A stretch of DNA of 8,289 nucleotides from Rhizobiaceae bacterium (lineage in GTDB: Bacteria > Pseudomonadota > Alphaproteobacteria > Rhizobiales > Rhizobiaceae): positions 1 through 8,289 of the forward strand of contig SCRB01000398.1 of the NCBI GenBank assembly GCA_004299545.1, read 5' to 3'. The notes beneath the pieces were generated by a model. The model made no database searches. It was not told the DNA's origin and saw only the letters and a program-made list of their open reading frames with translations. A program made the position numbers and the translations under genes. Positions 6,748 to 8,289 of the stretch are shown here, piece after piece (positions within the stretch are counted from its first letter, which is position 1; every line of letters begins with the position of its first letter).

Positions 6748-7077
6748 GTGTGCGCCTTATGTGGAGTGCTTGGAGCCGACGATCATTGGACGAGCGCCGT
6801 TTCGAGGCCGGGCGTCTATACGCGCAACGAGGATAGGGTGAGCAGGCGGCGCGAGGCCGCCAAGCGGCTGAAGATCGCCAACGCGGTGCTGCAGACGCGC
6901 CGGCTGGACCTGCGTGAGTGGCAGGGAGGGACCTATATCCTCAGCAACGCCACCGGCGGCACGCGCGTCTTCCAGTCGCTTGCCCATATGTGGCCGGAAG
7001 CCGAGGCGATGGTCTCCAGCGGCTTCGATCCTCTCGACGCCGGGTTCTTGCAGAAGATCGAGGAGATCGCCAGTTGA
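6748..7077 (+). CDS. Small conserved-looking CxxC protein of unknown function, paired with a CobW GTPase
   Basis: I do not recognise a named family. The likely product has 109 residues and begins with Met then CALCG, a CxxC pair at positions 2 and 5, right at the N-terminus. Next come a HW dipeptide (about 14-15), an Arg/Lys-rich helix (RRREAAKRLKIANAVLQ), a short WQGGTYILSN segment and a C-terminal acidic helix (LQKIEEIAS). No signal peptide or membrane helix is present. The only other Cys residues would be outside this pair, so the CxxC could be half of a metal or redox site. Start GTG 6748 is chosen because of GGAGG at 6735-6739. Its TGA overlaps the start of the CobW-type gene by four bases, so both are probably made in linked amounts and may interact. 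A client or partner of the GTPase is an inference only. Confidence 0.8.
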   Translation: MCALCGVLGADDHWTSAVSRPGVYTRNEDRVSRRREAAKRLKIANAVLQTRRLDLREWQGGTYILSNATGGTRVFQSLAHMWPEAEAMVSSGFDPLDAGFLQKIEEIAS

Positions 7078-8177
7078 ACGGCGTTTCGTCGCATCGCGGG
7101 GGCAGGATACCCGTCAACCTGCTGACCGGCTTTCTCGGTTCCGGCAAGACGACCCTGCTGCGGGAACTGCTCGCGGACCCGGAACTGAAGCAGACGGCCG
7201 TCCTCATCAACGAATTCGGCGAAGTAGGCCTCGATCATCACCTTCTGGAGCGCATCGACGAGAATGTCGTCCTCCTGAATTCCGGTTGCATCTGCTGCAC
7301 CGTCCGCGGCGAACTGGTCGATGCCCTGATTGATCTCGACACAAGGCGTGCCAGGGGGGTGATTCCGGACTTTGATCGCGTCGTCATCGAGACGACCGGT
7401 CTGGCGGATCCCTTTCCGGCACTCTCGACGCTGCGCGCCCATCCCGTTCTCGCCAACCATTTCAGCGTCGACAAGGTCGTCGTGACCATCGATGCGGTGA
7501 ACGGCGAGGCCCAACTGGGCGATCGTCTGGAGGCCGTCCGCCAGTTGGCGGCGGCCGACGTCGTCGCGATCACCAAGACGGATCTTTGCAGCAGGGAGGC
7601 TGTCGCCGCATTGAGACGCAAGCTCACGGCGATCAACCCATCGGCCGTCACGGTCCTGCGCCAGGACGCGGAAGCGGCGCATCTCCTCGGCGGCTCGTCG
7701 TTTTCGCCGGATCTGGCCGACGCTTCCACAGATGCGGACCCCCTGGGCGGGCATGGCCATCATCATGACAAGGGTGACGGCGGGCATCACCATCATCATC
7801 ATGCTTCCGGAGGGTCGACCGTCACGTCCTTTTCCCTGACCGTCGAAGGCCGGCTGGACTGGACGGCGTTCGGCATCTGGCTGACGATGTTGCTCAACCG
7901 GCACGGAGACAGGATTTTCAGGGTAAAGGGCATTTTGAACGTCGGCGGCGAAGACCGGCCGGTGGCGATCCATGGCGTGCAGCGGCTGGTTCATCCGCCG
8001 GTGCACATGAAGGCCTGGCCCGATGCGGATCGGCGCTCGAAACTGGTCTTTATCGTCGAGGGGCTCGATCAGGCCGTCATCGAGCGTTCCTTGCGTGTTT
8101 TCAACGATCTGTCCGACAGGTTGCTTTCGCAGACTGGCGAAAACCCTTCGCGGCAAGCACGGCAACTCGCGTTATAG
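7074..8177 (+). CDS. CobW/G3E-family GTPase, putative metallochaperone
   Basis: Probable cytoplasmic metal-insertion GTPase of about 367 residues. Motifs in order: Walker A GFLGSGKT (19-26), switch segment INEFGEVGLD (45-54), the family's metal-binding CICC (72-75), Walker B region VIETTGLADP (104-113), base-specificity motif TKTD (167-170, in place of NKxD), a His-rich linker (227-243) and a CobW C-terminal domain (about 248-360, with RVKGILNVGG and RPVAIHGVQRLVHPP). The frame is open further upstream, but the best start is TTG 7074: it forms TTGA with the stop of the preceding gene, and GAGGAG (7060-7065) lies 8 bases before it. No ATG or GTG falls before the Walker A motif. Zn or Co is the usual cargo in this family; here the target could be the nearby NodB-fold metallohydrolase. 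The name cobW should not be transferred, as no cobalamin genes are present. Confidence 0.92.
   Translation: MNGVSSHRGGRIPVNLLTGFLGSGKTTLLRELLADPELKQTAVLINEFGEVGLDHHLLERIDENVVLLNSGCICCTVRGELVDALIDLDTRRARGVIPDFDRVVIETTGLADPFPALSTLRAHPVLANHFSVDKVVVTIDAVNGEAQLGDRLEAVRQLAAADVVAITKTDLCSREAVAALRRKLTAINPSAVTVLRQDAEAAHLLGGSSFSPDLADASTDADPLGGHGHHHDKGDGGHHHHHHASGGSTVTSFSLTVEGRLDWTAFGIWLTMLLNRHGDRIFRVKGILNVGGEDRPVAIHGVQRLVHPPVHMKAWPDADRRSKLVFIVEGLDQAVIERSLRVFNDLSDRLLSQTGENPSRQARQLAL
7752..7802 (+). other. Histidine-rich metal-binding linker of the CobW-type GTPase
   Basis: Encodes residues 227-243 of the GTPase. Ten of the 17 residues are His, as HGHHH followed by a run of six His. Such stretches in CobW, YeiR-like and HypB proteins bind or store transition metals. 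It lies between the G domain and the C-terminal domain and is coded by mixed CAT/CAC codons within a low-complexity stretch. Confidence 0.85.
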
Positions 8178-8199
8178 GACATAGAACCTGAAGGCAACC

Positions 8200-8289
8200 A
8201 TGGCACGGGGTAACGGAAAAGCGGAGCCGAAGGCGCCTCAGGTGATCCTCCGCCGGGAGCAGCCGAAGCTGCGCATATTGTGCACCGAG
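8200..8289 (+). CDS. Start of an unidentified gene, cut by the window end
   Basis: ATG 8200 opens a frame that runs without stop to the window end (30 codons). GAAGG at 8190-8194 lies 5 bases upstream, a usable ribosome binding site. The gap from the CobW-type stop is only 22 bases, so it probably belongs to the same operon. The visible product is basic at first (MARGNGKAEPKAPQ) and then reads VILRREQPKLRILCTE, resembling the start of a folded domain. There is no signal peptide. Too little is visible to name a family. Confidence 0.55.
   Translation, partial: MARGNGKAEPKAPQVILRREQPKLRILCTE

Noticed and set aside
6918..7073. Upstream extension of the CobW-type frame
   Set aside because: It overlaps the CxxC gene in another frame and has no family sequence. 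TTG 7074 with GAGGAG and a TTGA overlap is a better start.
6748..7077. Ntn-type glutamine amidotransferase, because of the start MC with Cys at position 2
   Set aside because: Class II amidotransferase domains are about twice as long and start MCGI-like with later conserved motifs that are absent here.
7752..7802. Engineered six-His tag or vector sequence
   Set aside because: The run lies inside a CobW-type protein, in the linker where natural members carry His-rich stretches, and the flanking sequence is normal for the gene.
6933..8165. Long antisense open frame opposite the CobW-type gene
   Set aside because: It is a codon-bias shadow of a GC-rich gene. The His-rich repeat reads as Met runs, and no ribosome site or recognisable domain was seen.

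Overview
The window looks like part of the chromosome or a megaplasmid of a GC-rich alphaproteobacterium, most likely of the Rhizobiales/Hyphomicrobiales. The basis is high G+C, G/C-ending codons, densely packed same-strand genes and the style of the solute-transport genes. The assignment is by feel, not by a search. Everything recognisable is on the + strand, with short gaps or overlaps, so most or all of it could be one long transcript that starts upstream of the window.

Region 1 (start to about 5755) is a binding-protein-dependent ABC importer of the polyamine/opine/iron type (PotABCD-like), with an oxidoreductase gene inserted. The order is: an ATPase cut by the window edge, two MetI-type inner-membrane permeases, an SDR dehydrogenase, a Tat-exported periplasmic binding protein and a second, complete ATPase. 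The two ATPases are not equivalent. The first has Gly where the second has the H-loop (switch) histidine, so the importer may run on an asymmetric NBD pair. A strong stem-loop without a U-tract follows the binding-protein gene.

Region 2 (5789-6673) encodes a cytoplasmic NodB-fold metallohydrolase. From memory it closely resembles the Helicobacter pylori PgdA / cyclic-imide-hydrolase group, with the metal residues Asp12/Asp14, His86 and His90 in place. Lacking a signal peptide, it fits hydrolysis of an imported small C-N bonded compound better than trimming of mature cell wall.

Region 3 (6706-8289) starts with a GC-rich hairpin. It continues with a small CxxC protein of unknown function, translationally overlapped by a CobW/G3E-family GTPase with a His-rich metal-binding linker. 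The first 30 codons of another gene end the window.

Taken together, the layout suggests uptake of a nitrogenous small molecule, its hydrolysis by a metal-dependent amide/imide-type hydrolase, oxidation by an SDR, and possibly a dedicated metallochaperone module. The substrate cannot be read from the sequence. No RNA genes, insertion sequences, CRISPR arrays or phage genes were seen, and no noncoding stretch exceeds 300 bases.
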